Assembly: GCA_940671915.1 (NCBI GenBank)
Contig: CALNVZ010000649.1
Span: 6,312,785 to 6,376,784 of the forward strand
Direction of reading: 5' to 3'
DNA from: Paracentrotus lividus
Lineage: Eukaryota > Echinodermata > Echinoidea > Camarodonta > Echinidae
Length of the DNA stretch: 64,000 nucleotides
The position numbers and the translations under genes are program-made. This document shows, one piece after another, positions 45,376-57,640 of the stretch. The notes beneath the pieces were generated by a model that worked only from the letters and a program-made list of their open reading frames with translations, was not told the origin of the DNA and made no database searches. Every line of letters starts with the position of its first letter. Within the stretch, counting starts at the first letter, position 1.

Positions 45376-46221
45376 TACCGAGTGAGTCAAAAAAAACTTT
45401 ACACCTAGAAAAATGTCAATAAAAAGAAAACCAATTTATAAACCATAATTTATTTTACATATTCTGAAAGAGTAACTCCCCCCGCATCTTCTGGTACCAT
45501 TTTTGTGTGGTATGTCTCTACGCTTGGATGAACACGACCCATTGTTTGCGAACATGCAAATTTCGAATTGTGCCAGGGTGGGGATGAAATTGAAACAACA
45601 AAAGCTGACAAAAAAGCAACTCCATCATGAATAAAATAGCATAACTTTTTAACAAAAATGTCTTCCGCTTAATAACTCGGCAGGATTGTTGTTACACATA
45701 TTGACTACATTTTGTATGAAAATTAGATTGACTCGTCAAGTAATGCACGAATGAGTACACATCAAAGAGTAAATTGCCACTGACAGACCTAAAAAGGCCT
45801 CCTAATACTTTTGAAAAGAGATTATTTTGTCTTTGACGTGTGCTCACTCATGCCTGACTCTACAGATTTATCTCATTTTCATACAAAATGTAGGCCATTA
45901 TGTGTAACAACACCCCTGCCAAGTTATTAAGCGGAATACATTTTCGTTAAAAAGTTATGCCATTCTATTCATGCTGGAGTTGCTTTTTTGTCAGCTTTTG
46001 TTGTTTCAATTTCATCCCCACCCTGGCACAATTCGAAATTTGCATGTTCGCAAACAATGCGTCGTGTTCATCCAAGCGTAAAGACATACCACACAAAAAT
46101 GGTACCAGAAGATGCAGGAGGAGTTACTCTTTCAGAATATGTAAAATAATTTAGGGTTTATAAATTAGTTTTCTTTTTATTGACATATTTCTAGGTGTAA
46201 AGTTTTTTTTGACTCACTCTA
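45376..46221. mobile_element. ~845-bp palindrome, copy 2
   Basis: Starts TACCGAGTGAGTCAAAAAAA like 34976-35822 and ends TTTTTTTGACTCACTCTA, having lost the last CGG. Internal arms match copy 1. Confidence 0.87.
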
Positions 46222-46854
46222 CAGAGGGAAAATAATCCTTTTTTACCTTTAATGAAGCCAGTAATCACATCATTACATGTGCTTAAATACTCCAAGGAAA
46301 TAATATCAATCAGACGAGAATTTTAATGTATATGAAAAATTTGTGAAATTTGTATCTAATTTATCTTTATATACGATATCTCTGAAGTAACATAACTAAA
46401 TTTTGTCAATATGATTTTGTGCGGACAATTTGTATATATTACTATATTCATGAATTATTGTAAATTAATTATGTTAATATGATTAAGATGATTATGTTAA
46501 AACTATTTATATACTACATCCATGAATTATTATAACTATTTTTTTTTTTTTCACTTTGATTATGTTCGAATTATTTGTATATCTTCTATAACTGAACTAT
46601 GACACTTTATATTCGATATGTTACCATGCAATTAATGCTTATAAGTTATATAATTATGTTTTTTTTTCTCTCTCTCTCTCTCTCTTTCTAATGTTGACAA
46701 AATACCATGTACATTTTACTGGTGATGTCTAATAGATTAAATTCAATTCAATTTATGCATTGAATATAGGCCCACTCAGCTCAGAAATTTGTAAGCTTTC
46801 AGAAAGTGACTCAATTACTTAACTTTACTTTTCTGGACGCAACGCAGGACGCAG
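46222..46854. other. AT-rich spacer
   Basis: AT-rich DNA with a (CT)n tract near 46670-46688. No gene signal. Confidence 0.4.
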
Positions 46855-46935
46855 GATGAAGAGGTCCTATCAATTAAACATTAAATATTTTAAATTGCCA
46901 AAACTAATCAACTTCGAACATGGCTCCTCCAAAAT

Positions 46936-46972
<37 letters not shown>

Positions 46973-49322
46973 GAAGAGTTTCATTCCAAAAGGGACTAAA
47001 TTCCACTTTACTTCAGAGGAAATGGCATTTTCTTTGCCAGATTTGTGCAGGCGTCTATGGAATTAAAATTAAAGTGGCAATTTCTGAAAGTTGCGATCAA
47101 ATTTAGGACTAAGTACTTTTGTTCAAAGTCAGGAAATGTACGAGAACAATGGTGTGATATTGATAACTCAATTTCATTAAAAGTGGATTTAGTCCCTTTG
47201 GAATGAAACTTTATAACGAAAGGGGGGGGGGTTAATGTAATGCCCTCTAGCGTCATCTTTATTTTAGTCTGAACTTTCTCTTCTTTTGATAATCAATACA
47301 GAAACTACAGGTAGTATTTAAAACCTCTGCAAGATCTTCCCATTGTCATTTATCCTACTTTGCCTCTCTTGCTGAATGTTTCAGAATTGTCAATTAGTCA
47401 ATTAAATCACATTCAGCTTATCATCATCATCATCATTAATCATTATCATCGTTATCCGTCATCATTGCCGCTTTTCTTCCCAGTTCCCACATAAACCTCT
47501 TCCAAATTGACCGTCTGTCATTCTCATCGTCATCGTCGTGAACGTGTCGACTTGGTCGGAAAAATGATAGATATAGATATCCTTCTTGGATCCATCGTTG
47601 TTCATGGGCTCGGCATTCTGCTCAACGCCGGGACCCTGGTCGCAATCGTAGCTTGTAGAAGTCTTCGAAAGACGCAAAACATCTTCACTTTCAACATCGC
47701 GATGGGAGATTTCGTTTCATCTGTCGCTATGGTTTACAACGCTTGCTAGCTGACTGGGCACGCATCAATTAAGTACATTTATTTCATTTTGTTCATACAA
47801 TAGAAGATTGAAGAATTAAAAGAAGAAGAAGAAAAAGAAGAAGAAGAAAGAAGAAGAAGAAGAAGAAGAAGGAAGAAGAAAAAGAAGGAAGAAGAAACAC
47901 GTACAAAGTTGAAATCTGTTGACTGATCTTACTCATCTTATAAATACAGTATAACTTTAAGAAACTCTCAATGTTACAAATTTGCATTGATTATTTATTT
48001 GAATAGACAGAAAAAAAATGAAGCCCCAAAATGGTGACTCATATCTTTGAACAAAATAGAAAGTGCAATAGAAACGATATGTTTAGGAGAAAGCAATGTG
48101 AATTACAAACTTCTGACCTCATTCAAATGCTGTTGTTTTGTTTGTTTGTTTGTTTTTTTTCGTTTTTTTTTTCATGTGGGATACATCACATCACATGAAT
48201 AATATTCAAGTCACATTTTATTCGATTAGCTTATTTTGCCAACATAATTATAAACACTTAGGTCAGTCTGGTATCTCTTCAAAATTGCAAGCTAATTGCT
48301 TGCTTTACCTTCGAGATATCAATGATTTCATACCCCAATTATATAAACCAACCCGGATGGTTTATAATACCATGTGCCTTTCCACATAGCACAACATACA
48401 ACCCATTTCCTGTTTGTATAGTCCCCGTCCCTAGCGGCCTGCTGAGCTAGCAGAAGAGGTACTGGTGTTGGCTGTATGCTTGGCATTGTTTGTTACACTG
48501 TTTTAAGGTAGTAAATGACTTCATTTGATTTGAAACTTTCAGTAGTTGTTTACTGTGGAACAATATAATTTTATCAATCTTGATCTAATAATATTGCTCT
48601 TGTTTTTGAAAGTTACTCAATCCCTTAATAGAGGTCTTGCTGCATCACATACGTGTAAATCTATTACCATATTTATATACAATCCTGGAATATTTGTAAA
48701 TCATATTATATCAAAGTATATAAATATAAGTTGCCGATGATTGCAATTATGGTTTTCTATCACGCTTGCCAAAATAATTGTCATTAATCAACCCGATTGT
48801 GGAGTTGGTAATCGGTCAATGTTTTAACCCTCGAGTATTACCGATTTATGTGACTAGGTTGGCGAGTATCAGATGGATGTCGGAAGTAATCAGTTTAGAG
48901 TCAGTCGATCTACATTGACCCGATGCTACAAACATTCCCACTGTCGGTTGAAAACGACAACTTCTTTTCGCAAACTCGATAAAAAAACCGCTAATTGCAA
49001 TAAGATGAGTAGGCTGATCACGATTTTATATCAGATGTCGGCCAGAGACGTCGGACAGCTGAAAACAAATAGAATATTATACACATCGGAACTGACTGAC
49101 ACATGTCCAATATTGACTCGGGTTGAAAACGAAATGGTGTCCGGTCAGTCGATAGCGAACTTATACCCCATTCCACTGACAATCGACTCTCATCTCGAGC
49201 TCATCTGATCCCCAAAATGTCAATTTTGATGAGTTCCGATGAAATCTCTCACCGAGGAGCCTGTTTTGGTGACCCTGATTTTTATATGATCCGCATGAAA
49301 TCGGATGAAAGATCTGGTAATC
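46855..49322 (+). repeat. Duplicated block, copy A (contains GPCR TM1-2)
   Basis: About 2.47 kb matching 50712-53207 along its whole length, including the poly-T, the (AAG)n tract at about 47818-47896 and the GPCR fragment. It stops at the N run. Confidence 0.9.
47564..47749 (+). CDS. Rhodopsin-type GPCR fragment, TM1-TM2 (copy A)
   Basis: From ATG, 61 codons: a hydrophobic TM1 ending GILLNAGTLVAIVA with the conserved Asn, then the LRKTQNIFTFN loop and NIAMGDFVSSVAMV with the conserved TM2 Asp. This N-A-x-x-D layout is typical of class A receptors. The frame closes shortly after TM2, and no downstream exon is continuous with it. The matching TM3-TM7 piece may be 55760-56403. Sea urchin genomes hold large, fast-expanding rhodopsin-type GPCR families. 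Ligand unknown. Confidence 0.6.
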   Translation: MIDIDILLGSIVVHGLGILLNAGTLVAIVACRSLRKTQNIFTFNIAMGDFVSSVAMVYNAC

Positions 49323-49347
49323 NNNNNNNNNNNNNNNNNNNNNNNNN
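49323..49347. other. Assembly gap (25 N)
   Basis: Twenty-five undetermined bases exactly where duplicated block A ends and segment X begins. Confidence 1.
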
Positions 49348-50711
49348 TTTTCATTTCTTATTCTTTGAATACATATCTAGGAAAACATTGCTTTGTCCAA
49401 TTGGTGAATGGCGAGCAATTAGCGCCTTCGTTGATAATGTCGTAATGGATCAGTCATTCTTATGACAGCCATTCTTACGAATCAATTCATTGAGAAACGA
49501 CTCAAAGCCGGATTTACTTTGCAAATCCAGGTTATGTTTCCATGCAATTATTGATTCAAGAGAATCCTTTTTTTTTTTTTTTTTTTTTTTTTAACAATTC
49601 TCTTTGGAAGACGAACTTCTGTTTAATAGATATCGTGCGGGTCCAGGCGGGCGCAAGGACGCGCGCCCCCTCTATAATTTGAAAACCGCTCATTTAAATG
49701 TAAATCTGAAAAATCGGCGCCCCCCCCCCCCTATCTGAAATCCTGTATCCGCCACTGGATACCGTAGTATATTGTTCGGTCTAATGTACATGGTCTTTGA
49801 TGTGACTGATAAAAGATTTCAAAGAAAAAAGACTGACATTTGTCTTGTCTTTTTAACCATTTCCTTCTAATATGATTTCTTCACTCCGGTCTTATATTTT
49901 CCTTCTATAAAAAAAAAAAAAAAAAAAAAAACCTTGCAGCATTGGTTTTAAATCTCTTAGTCAGAAATTATTTTCTCTTTGTCTTCCAGACTCAGTTACT
50001 TAACCGAAATGTAAAGTCATTCATTTATTGATTTCTTGCACTGCCATCTATAATATATATTATTTTATAAATGAATTTAATTTCATAGCCTTGCCGGTTA
50101 TTTATCCTTAAGTCAGTAGATATTCATTTCCCGTGACAATTCAGCTAAAGAAATATTTATTTATTATTTGCATGCTTACTAAGATATTCAATTTTTCACC
50201 ATTTACTCAAAAATTATAAGATTGAACTGAATTATGAAAAACACAAATGAAAAACTTGTGACCTATAAAGAGTGCGGATAAAAAAGGTAATTAAAGTTAA
50301 AAGGGATTATATTCAAATCTCATTTATTTGGCTATTCATATGTAACATATAAAGTACAAGTATAAGTATAAGTACAAGTGCAATATTATTCTTTATCTTT
50401 GAATATAACCTTTTTTTTTTTCCCATTACAATACATGACACATAGCCAAGTAAATTACAAAGGTGACAGTCAGGTAAAAAAAAAAAAAAAAACAACAACA
50501 ACATTTTCAAACAAGTTTTAGAGAATCCTGTCACTGCTGTCACACATCATTGAATAGCTAGGCTCCTGTTCGGTGATGTGAGACATTTACACAGTCTTTA
50601 TTGTCTCTTTTTCTAAAAAGTTGCAAAAAATGGATTTTCTTCTCGTCACCTTTGTTTTCAATTTACTCGCTATGCGTGACATCTGTGATTCAAGAATGAT
50701 TTCATTGAAAA
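49348..50711 (+). repeat. Segment X, inverted copy of 57641-59025
   Basis: About 1.36 kb from TTTTCATTTCTTATTCTTTG to GATTTCATTGAAAA, the reverse complement of 57641-59025. It includes a GGCGGATCC-family element at 49634-49757. Confidence 0.9.
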
Positions 50712-50792
50712 GGTGAAGAGTCCTTATCAATTAAACATTAAATATTTTAAATTGCCAAAATAAATCAACTTCGAACATGGCTCCTCCAAAAT

Positions 50793-50830
<38 letters not shown>

Positions 50831-53207
50831 CGAAGAGTTTCATTCCAAAAAGGACTAAATTCCACTTTACTTCAGAGGAAATGGCATTTCTTTGCCAGAT
50901 TTTGTGCAGGCGTCTATTGAAATTAAAATTAAAAGTGGCAATTTCTGAAAGTTGCGATCAAAATTAGTACTAAGTACTTTTGTTCAAAGTCAGGAAATGT
51001 ACGAGAACAATGGTGTGATATTGATAACTCAATTTCATTAAAAGTGGATTTAGTCCCTTTGGAATGAAACTTTATAACGAAAGGGGGGGGGGTTAATGTA
51101 ATCGCCCTCTAGCGTCATCTTTATTTTTAGTCTGAACTTTCTCTTCTTTTGATATCAATAACAGAAACTACAGTAGTATTTAAAACCCTGCAAGATTCTT
51201 CCCATTGTCATTTATCTCATACTTTGCCTCTCTTGCTGAATGTTCAGAATTGTCAATTAGTCAATAAAATCACATTCAGCTTATCATCATCATCATCATT
51301 AATCATTATCATCTTATCGTCATCATTGCCGCTTTTCTTCCCAGTTCCCACAATAAACCTCTTCCAAATTGACCGTCTGTCATTCTCATCTCATCGTCGT
51401 GAACGTGTCGACTTGGTCGGAAAAATGATAGATATAGATATCTTCTTGGAGTCCAATCGTTGTTCAATGGGCTCGGCATTCTGCTCAACGCCGGGACCCT
51501 GGTCGCAATCGTAGCTTTAGAAGTCTTCGAAAGACGCAAAACATCTTCACTTTCAACATCGCGATGGGAGATTTCGTTTCATCTGTCGCTATGGTATTTA
51601 CAACGCTTGCTAGCTGACTGGGCACGCATCAATTAAGTACATTTATTTCATTTGTTCATTACAATAGAAGATTTGAAGAATTAAAAGAAGAAGAAGAAAA
51701 AAAGAAGAAGAAGAAGAAGAAGAAGAAGAAAGAAGGAAGAAGAAGAAAAGAGAAAGAAGAAAAAAAACACGTCAAAAGTTGAAACTAGTTGAAACTATCT
51801 TACTCTACTTATAAATAATACAGTATAACTTTAAAGAAACTCTCAATGTTACAAATTTGCATTAGATTATTTATTTGAATAGACAGAAAAAAAACATGAA
51901 ATGAAGCCCCCCAAATGGGTGACTCATATCTTTGAACAAAATAGAAAGTGCAATAGAAACGATATTGTTTAGGAGAAAGCAATGTGAATTACAAACTTCT
52001 GACCTCATTCAAATGCTGTTGTTTTGTTTGTTTGTTTGTTTTTTTCGTTTTTTTTCATGTGGGATACATCACATCACATGAATAATATTCAATCACATTT
52101 TATTCGATTAGCTTATTTTGCCAACATAATTATAAAACACTTAGGTCAGTCTGGTATCTCTTCAAAAATTGCAAGCATTGCTTGCTTTACCTTCGAAGAT
52201 ATCAATGATTTCATACCCCAATTATATAAACCAACCCCGGATGGTTTATAAAACCATGTGCCTTTCCACATAGCACAACATACAACCCATTTCCTGTTGT
52301 ATAGTCCCCGTCCCTAGCGGCCTGCTGAGCTAGCAGAAGAGACTGGTGTTGGCTGTATGCTTGCATTGTTTGTTACACTGTTTTAAGGTAGTAAATGACT
52401 TCCATTTGATTTGAACTTTCATAGTTGTTTACTGTTGGAACAATATAATTTTATCAATCTTGATCTAATAATATTGCTCTTGTTTTTGAAGTTACTCAAT
52501 CCCTTTAATAGAGGTCTTGCTGCATCACATACGTGTAAATCTATTACCATATTTATATACAATCCTGGAATAATTTGTAAAATCAATTTATAGCAAAGTA
52601 ATATAAAATATAGTTGCCGATGATTGCAATTAATGGTTTTCTATCACGCTTGCCAAAAATAATTGTCGATTTCAACCCGATTGTGGATGTTGGTAGTATC
52701 GGTCAATGTTATTAACCTCTCGAGTATTAACGATTTATGTGACTAGGTTGGCGAGTATCAGATGGATGTCGGAAGTAATCAGTTTAGAGTCAGTTCGATC
52801 GTACATTGACCGATGCTACAAACATTCCACTGTCGGTTGAAAACGACACTTCTTTTCGCAAAATCGATAAAAAAACCGCTAATTGCAATAAGATGAGTAG
52901 CTGATCACCCGATTTTTAATCAGATGTCGGCCAGAGACGTCGGACAGCTGAAAACAAATAGAATATTATACACATCGGACTGACTGACACATGTCCAATA
53001 TTGACTCGAGGTTGAAAAGCGAAATGTGTCCGTCATCAGATAGCGAACTTATACCCCCATTCCACTGACAATCGACTCTCATCTCGAGCTCATCTGATCC
53101 CCAAAATGTCAATTTTGATGAGTTCCGATGAAATCTCACACCGAGGAGCCTGTTTTGGTGACCCTGATTTTTATGATCCGCATGAAATCGGATGAAAGAC
53201 TGGTATC
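50712..53207 (+). repeat. Duplicated block, copy B
   Basis: Same order of unique sequence, poly-T, GPCR start and (AAG)n as copy A. Differences are mainly one- or two-base gains and losses. Confidence 0.9.
51425..51611 (+). pseudogene. GPCR TM1-TM2, frameshifted (copy B)
   Basis: Starts MIDIDIF like copy A, but one-base indels shift the frame after about 7 codons, so the TM1 and TM2 residues lie in different frames. Either decay or sequence error. Confidence 0.65.
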
Positions 53208-54868
53208 TGCCCGATATCTGTCCGCCGTTTTCATCGCGCTGTCCAATCCATGCATTTGCTTCGGAGGGTAATTTGGGGGCTATCTGACTTTAAACTGGCA
53301 CTCCCAACATCCATCTGATACGGGCCCAAACTCTAATGAAATTAAGCAGCCACTACACGGAGTCTATCGTACATTGACCCGATACTACCAACATTCCACA
53401 GTCGGTTGAAAAGACACAATTCTTTTTCGCAAACTTGATACTAAATCGCTATTAAATAAGATGAGTACCTATCACCCAATTTTAATCAGATGTCGGGCCA
53501 GAGACGTCGGGACAGCTTGAAAACATAGAATCTATAGGACATCGGAATGACTGACACATATCCAATATTGACTCGCGGTCGAAAACGGAACTGGTGTCCG
53601 GTCAGTCCGATAGCGAACTAATACCCCCATTCCACTGAGAATTTTGGAGCATCGTTCACTAATCGGACGCGTTTTTTAATCCCTCTGGTTGCCCACGAGT
53701 GGTCTCATGTCAAAGTCTGATGGTCAGGCTTGTGTTTGACGTCTATCAGGTATTTGCCGACGTGTTGGACCGATGCGAAGAGGGAAAATAGTTCGGTGAG
53801 GAACTAAGCTCAGCCTTAGTTCGCTATGCGGACTACCGGACACCCATTTCCATTTTCGACTCGATCATATTGGATATGTGTCAGTCCGTCCGAGTGTACT
53901 AAGATTCTATTGTTTTCAGAGATGTCCGACGTCTCTGGCCGACACTCTGATTAAAATCGGGTTGATCTGGTACTGAACTTATTGCAATTAGCGGGGTTTT
54001 TTTTTATCAACTTCTCGAAAAGAAGACCAGTGTCGTTTTCAACCCAACTGTGGAAATGTTGGTAGTATACTTGGTCAATGTACGATCGATCTCCGAGTAG
54101 TGACTGATTAATTAGATTGAGTTTGCCGGTATCAGATAGATTTGGAAATGCCAGTTTAGAGTCAGATAGCCCCCAAATTACCCTCCGATAGCAAATTTAT
54201 GGATTGGACAAGCTGATAAAAACGGCGGACAGATGTCGGGCAGATACCAGTCTTCATCCGTTTCATGCGGATAATACAAAAATCAGGGTCACCAAACAGG
54301 CTCCTCGGTTGAATTTCATCGAACTCATCAAAATTGCCATTTTGGGGATCAGGTGAGCTCGAGATGAGAGTCCGATTGTCAGTGGAATGGGGTATTAGGC
54401 ATGAGCTTAGTCCCTCACCGGACTATTTTGCTTCTTAGATCGCGTCCAACACGGTCGGACAAAATACCTGATAGTCGACAATCAAACGTCGGACCATCAG
54501 AGTTGACATGAGACCACTCGGTGGTAAACCAGAAGGAATTAAAAATTGCGTCCGATTAGTGAACGATGCTCCAAAATTCTCAGTGGGTATAAGGCCTGAG
54601 CCTTTCCCTCACCGGACTATTTTGCCTCTTTGGATCGCGTCCAACACGTCGCAACATACCGATAGCGACAATCACACGTCGGACCATCAGAGTTTGACAT
54701 GAGACCACTCGGTGGTAACCAGAAGGATTAAAAAATTCGTCCGATTAGCGACCGATGCTCCAAAATTCTCAGTTGAATGGGTATTAATTTTAATCGGAAC
54801 TCATCGGAACTGACATTTTAGGGATCACATGAGCTTCAGATGAGACTCCGGTGGTAAGTGAAATGGGG
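53208..54868. repeat. Complex of inverted and tandem repeats (long hairpin)
   Basis: About 52760-53340 is mirrored by about 53820-54400 (for example TGCCCGATATCTGTCCGCCG against CGGCGGACAGATGTCGGGCA). A partial extra copy lies at 53350-53640. A ~192-bp unit (ACTATTTTGC...GATCGCGTCCAACACG) is tandemly repeated at about 54421 and 54613. Confidence 0.75.
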
Positions 54869-54870
54869 TA

Positions 54871-55509
54871 TAGGGAAGAGGTGGGCAAACGGACCCTAGG
54901 GGCAAAACGGAACTTTTCTCATAGCTTGACATCAAAAGTATTTCTTCTATAAAAATGTATTGCAGTAAATGAGGCATTGCTGCACCAATTTACCACTGAA
55001 GTTTCATCGAAAAATCAATACCTAGAGGGGGGTGCCATCCAAAAATTTTACCCTCCTGAATTAGGGTATTTCTGCTTGGGGCAAAATGGAACCCAATGTG
55101 TGTGCAAAAAGGACCATAATTTGGCTGAACCTGGGGAGAATTTGGTGTGCTCGCATCCCTTCTGGAGATTCCAAAAGTACATTTATTTTGCCAACTTGAA
55201 CAAATTTTGACAAATCAGTCCCCAGGAGTTGATCATTCTTACGGGGCAAAACGGTACCCCCATAATAGTGTACCATTTTGCCCCAACAAAATATGCACGG
55301 AGTCAATTTTGCCCACTAGTGGGCAAAACGGACCTTTTCCGATATTTTTTCAGCTTCATTTTGCCGAAAGTATGAAAGAGATGAGAATTATTGATCGAAT
55401 GTTTATCAAAAGAACTCGTCAAGGAAATATCATTTTTATAGTCTTGCTCCTATCTTGACGTCACAGAACACTTGAAGTTACTGTGTCCGTTATGCCCCAC
55501 CTTCCCCTA
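54871..55509. mobile_element. ~640-bp TIR element with GGGGCAAAACGG words
   Basis: TAGGGAAGAGGTGGGCAAACGG at left and CCGTTATGCCCCACCTTCCC at right are inverted. GGCAAAACGGAAC/GGCAAAACGGTACC words recur inside. No transposase. Confidence 0.65.
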
Positions 55510-55759
55510 CATTTCATCGGAACTCATCGGAACTGACCGGTCAAATTCTAGCAGCAGCAATCGAACAGTATAGCTACTTATCATTATGAACAAATTCTGC
55601 ATGATCATGCATGAATCACTTTTAAGTAAAAGTAAATACTTCACTGCTTTCTTCATTGTTTTTTCTTTGTTTGTTTATTTGTTTGTCTTGTAAGGCTCCA
55701 TGGCTGATTCCTGCATTGGGTGCTGTATTAGCTACTGCTTAATAGTTGGAAATCTGTGA

Positions 55760-56403
55760 GCACATAGCCGAGCCATTCACCGTTTCATCATCATCCGTCA
55801 GATCCGTTCCAGAACCTCGTCTCTCACGGCCACCCGTTGCGTCATCACTTCCGTGATCATGTGGCGGTCGTCTTGGTTTTCTGACAGTACATCTTACGTT
55901 TTCGGTGAATACATCATCTCCCCTTTCGTATTTCCCATCATGATCCTCTGCGGCATTGGAATCACCGCTATCTGCTACGTCGTGGTGTTACATCGCCCAT
56001 CTCGAAGCCTCCCGGTGACATCGGCTGTCATCCGATGCCTACCTGCTCCGGGTAAGAGAAACAAAAAGTCCTCTTACCTTTCTCCTGGTCGTTTGCCTCC
56101 AACTTCATCTGTTGGATCTTCATGTGCTTTTCACAGCTGTGTAGATTGACACGACCATCATCGTATTGCTTACAATCCCCAGTATGGCCGATACGTCTTT
56201 GCGGAGTGGTTTTCACCCTGGTTTCGTCGCGTATGGCTGGTGAGCATCAACGCCGTCATCAACCCGATCCTCTACTGACGAGGCTCAGTGACTTCAGGCG
56301 GTTGATTTGCAGCTGCTGCGGACACGCGACCTCGAAGATTTCAACGCCTATGTCGAAGGATGGCAAGACTCAAAAGCGAGTCCGACCATCGCGAGAATAA
56401 GAT
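55760..56403 (+). pseudogene. Rhodopsin-type GPCR, TM3 end to C-tail, frameshifted
   Basis: Frame 1: SRAIHRFIIIRQIRSRT...ATRCVITSVIMW (end of TM3 and TM4), then SPFVFPIMILCGIGITAICYVVVL (TM5), to about 56040. TM6 (NFICWIFMCFS) lies in another frame at about 56090-56130. TM7 (RRVWLVSINAVINPILY, with NPxxY) is back in the first frame, ending at TGA 56276-56278. A helix-8-like LSDFRRLICSCCG with clustered cysteines follows in the second frame to 56403. At least three frame changes; no intron explains the one right after NPILY. Either a decaying gene or assembly error. It may be the 3' part of the receptor whose TM1-2 lies at 47564. Confidence 0.7.
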
Positions 56404-57640
56404 GAGGCATGGAAGACGCCCAGGGAAGTCACCCAAGGGGTTCCAGCAGCGATGAAGTAAATGAATCTGTTTAGCGCCCACGCTTGTAATTGGATCTAGT
56501 CGATAAAAAATTGCCCACCGACCCTTACTAAAGATGACGTCATCATGGTCATTGCTTTTTTTTTCTCCTTCGCCTTCAAAAGAGTACCTTATATTAGCTA
56601 TAGGGTGCTAAGGGGGGGAGAGGTTCGTTCCAAACCCCCCCCCCCTTAGTTACGGGCCTGGTAATGTACATTCTGTATCAATAAAATAGTACCAGTGGGA
56701 ATCATATTTTTATATTATGAAGATTAATCAAAACCTAGTAGTGTCTGGTATTTCCGTAAAGCAGGAAAACCAGATTCCCATTTGGAGCTGTATATCCTAA
56801 GATATGGAATACCTTTCATATATCAAGAAAAAAAAATCCATTTGCCTTCCGTGTCTTTGGCTTGTGTAGGTTTGACCACAATACGTCAAAATAACCGGAT
56901 AGAATGCTGAAACAACGCGGCTTGTATAAGATTAATTCTGTCTCCTCGTGGCAAAATAAAGCTGTATCCGCAAAGAAATATCAAGAATATGTCATATTCC
57001 CCCCCCCCCCACTCAGGCATCAATCATACACAGCTGCTCGTTTTGGATTTTTTTTTTAGACAGAGAGATACCAGGTTATTACTGTTTGGAGGGGAAGCCG
57101 TCACAAATTACCCCCCTATTACAGTTTTTGGACCGGGACAGCCCCATCACCCTATTACAGGCTTTTGGAGGGGAGCCAGCAGAATTACCCCCTTTTCACA
57201 TGTTTTGCGGACTATATTCTGGACCCTATTTCAAGATTTGTCCTCTAAGAATTGAATACTACCCCTAAAAGCAGGTCAGGGGAAAATGCTAAAAGACCCC
57301 TTTTCAATGATTTATCGGAGTTCCCACCTAAAATATACCCCTTTCCGGAAAAATCGGAACGGAGCCATAACGTGTTTGGTTGACCGCCTGAGTGGGAAGG
57401 GGAGGGGTCTAATTTTTTATCTGGTTTTGGACCATATTCGCGGACCGTATTTCAGGATTTGTCCTCCAAGATTGACTAAGTACTACCCTGAAAGTAGGTC
57501 AGGGGAAAAATGCTAAAGACCCCTTTTCAATGATTTATCGGGACCCCCCCCCCCTACCTGATATGTAATTTATTTTCCCCCACTAGTACATTTTATACAG
57601 TCTTGTATAATTGTCTTTGATGTTATAAGCGATGATGCTC
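56404..57640. other. Spacer with a ~220-bp direct repeat
   Basis: GGTCAGGGGAAAATGCTAAA and CCCCTTTTCAATGATTTATCGG recur at about 57274-57322 and 57494-57541 after a shared CAAGATTTGTCCTC segment. Nearby text repeats TTACCCCC and GGAGGGGA. No gene. Confidence 0.55.
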
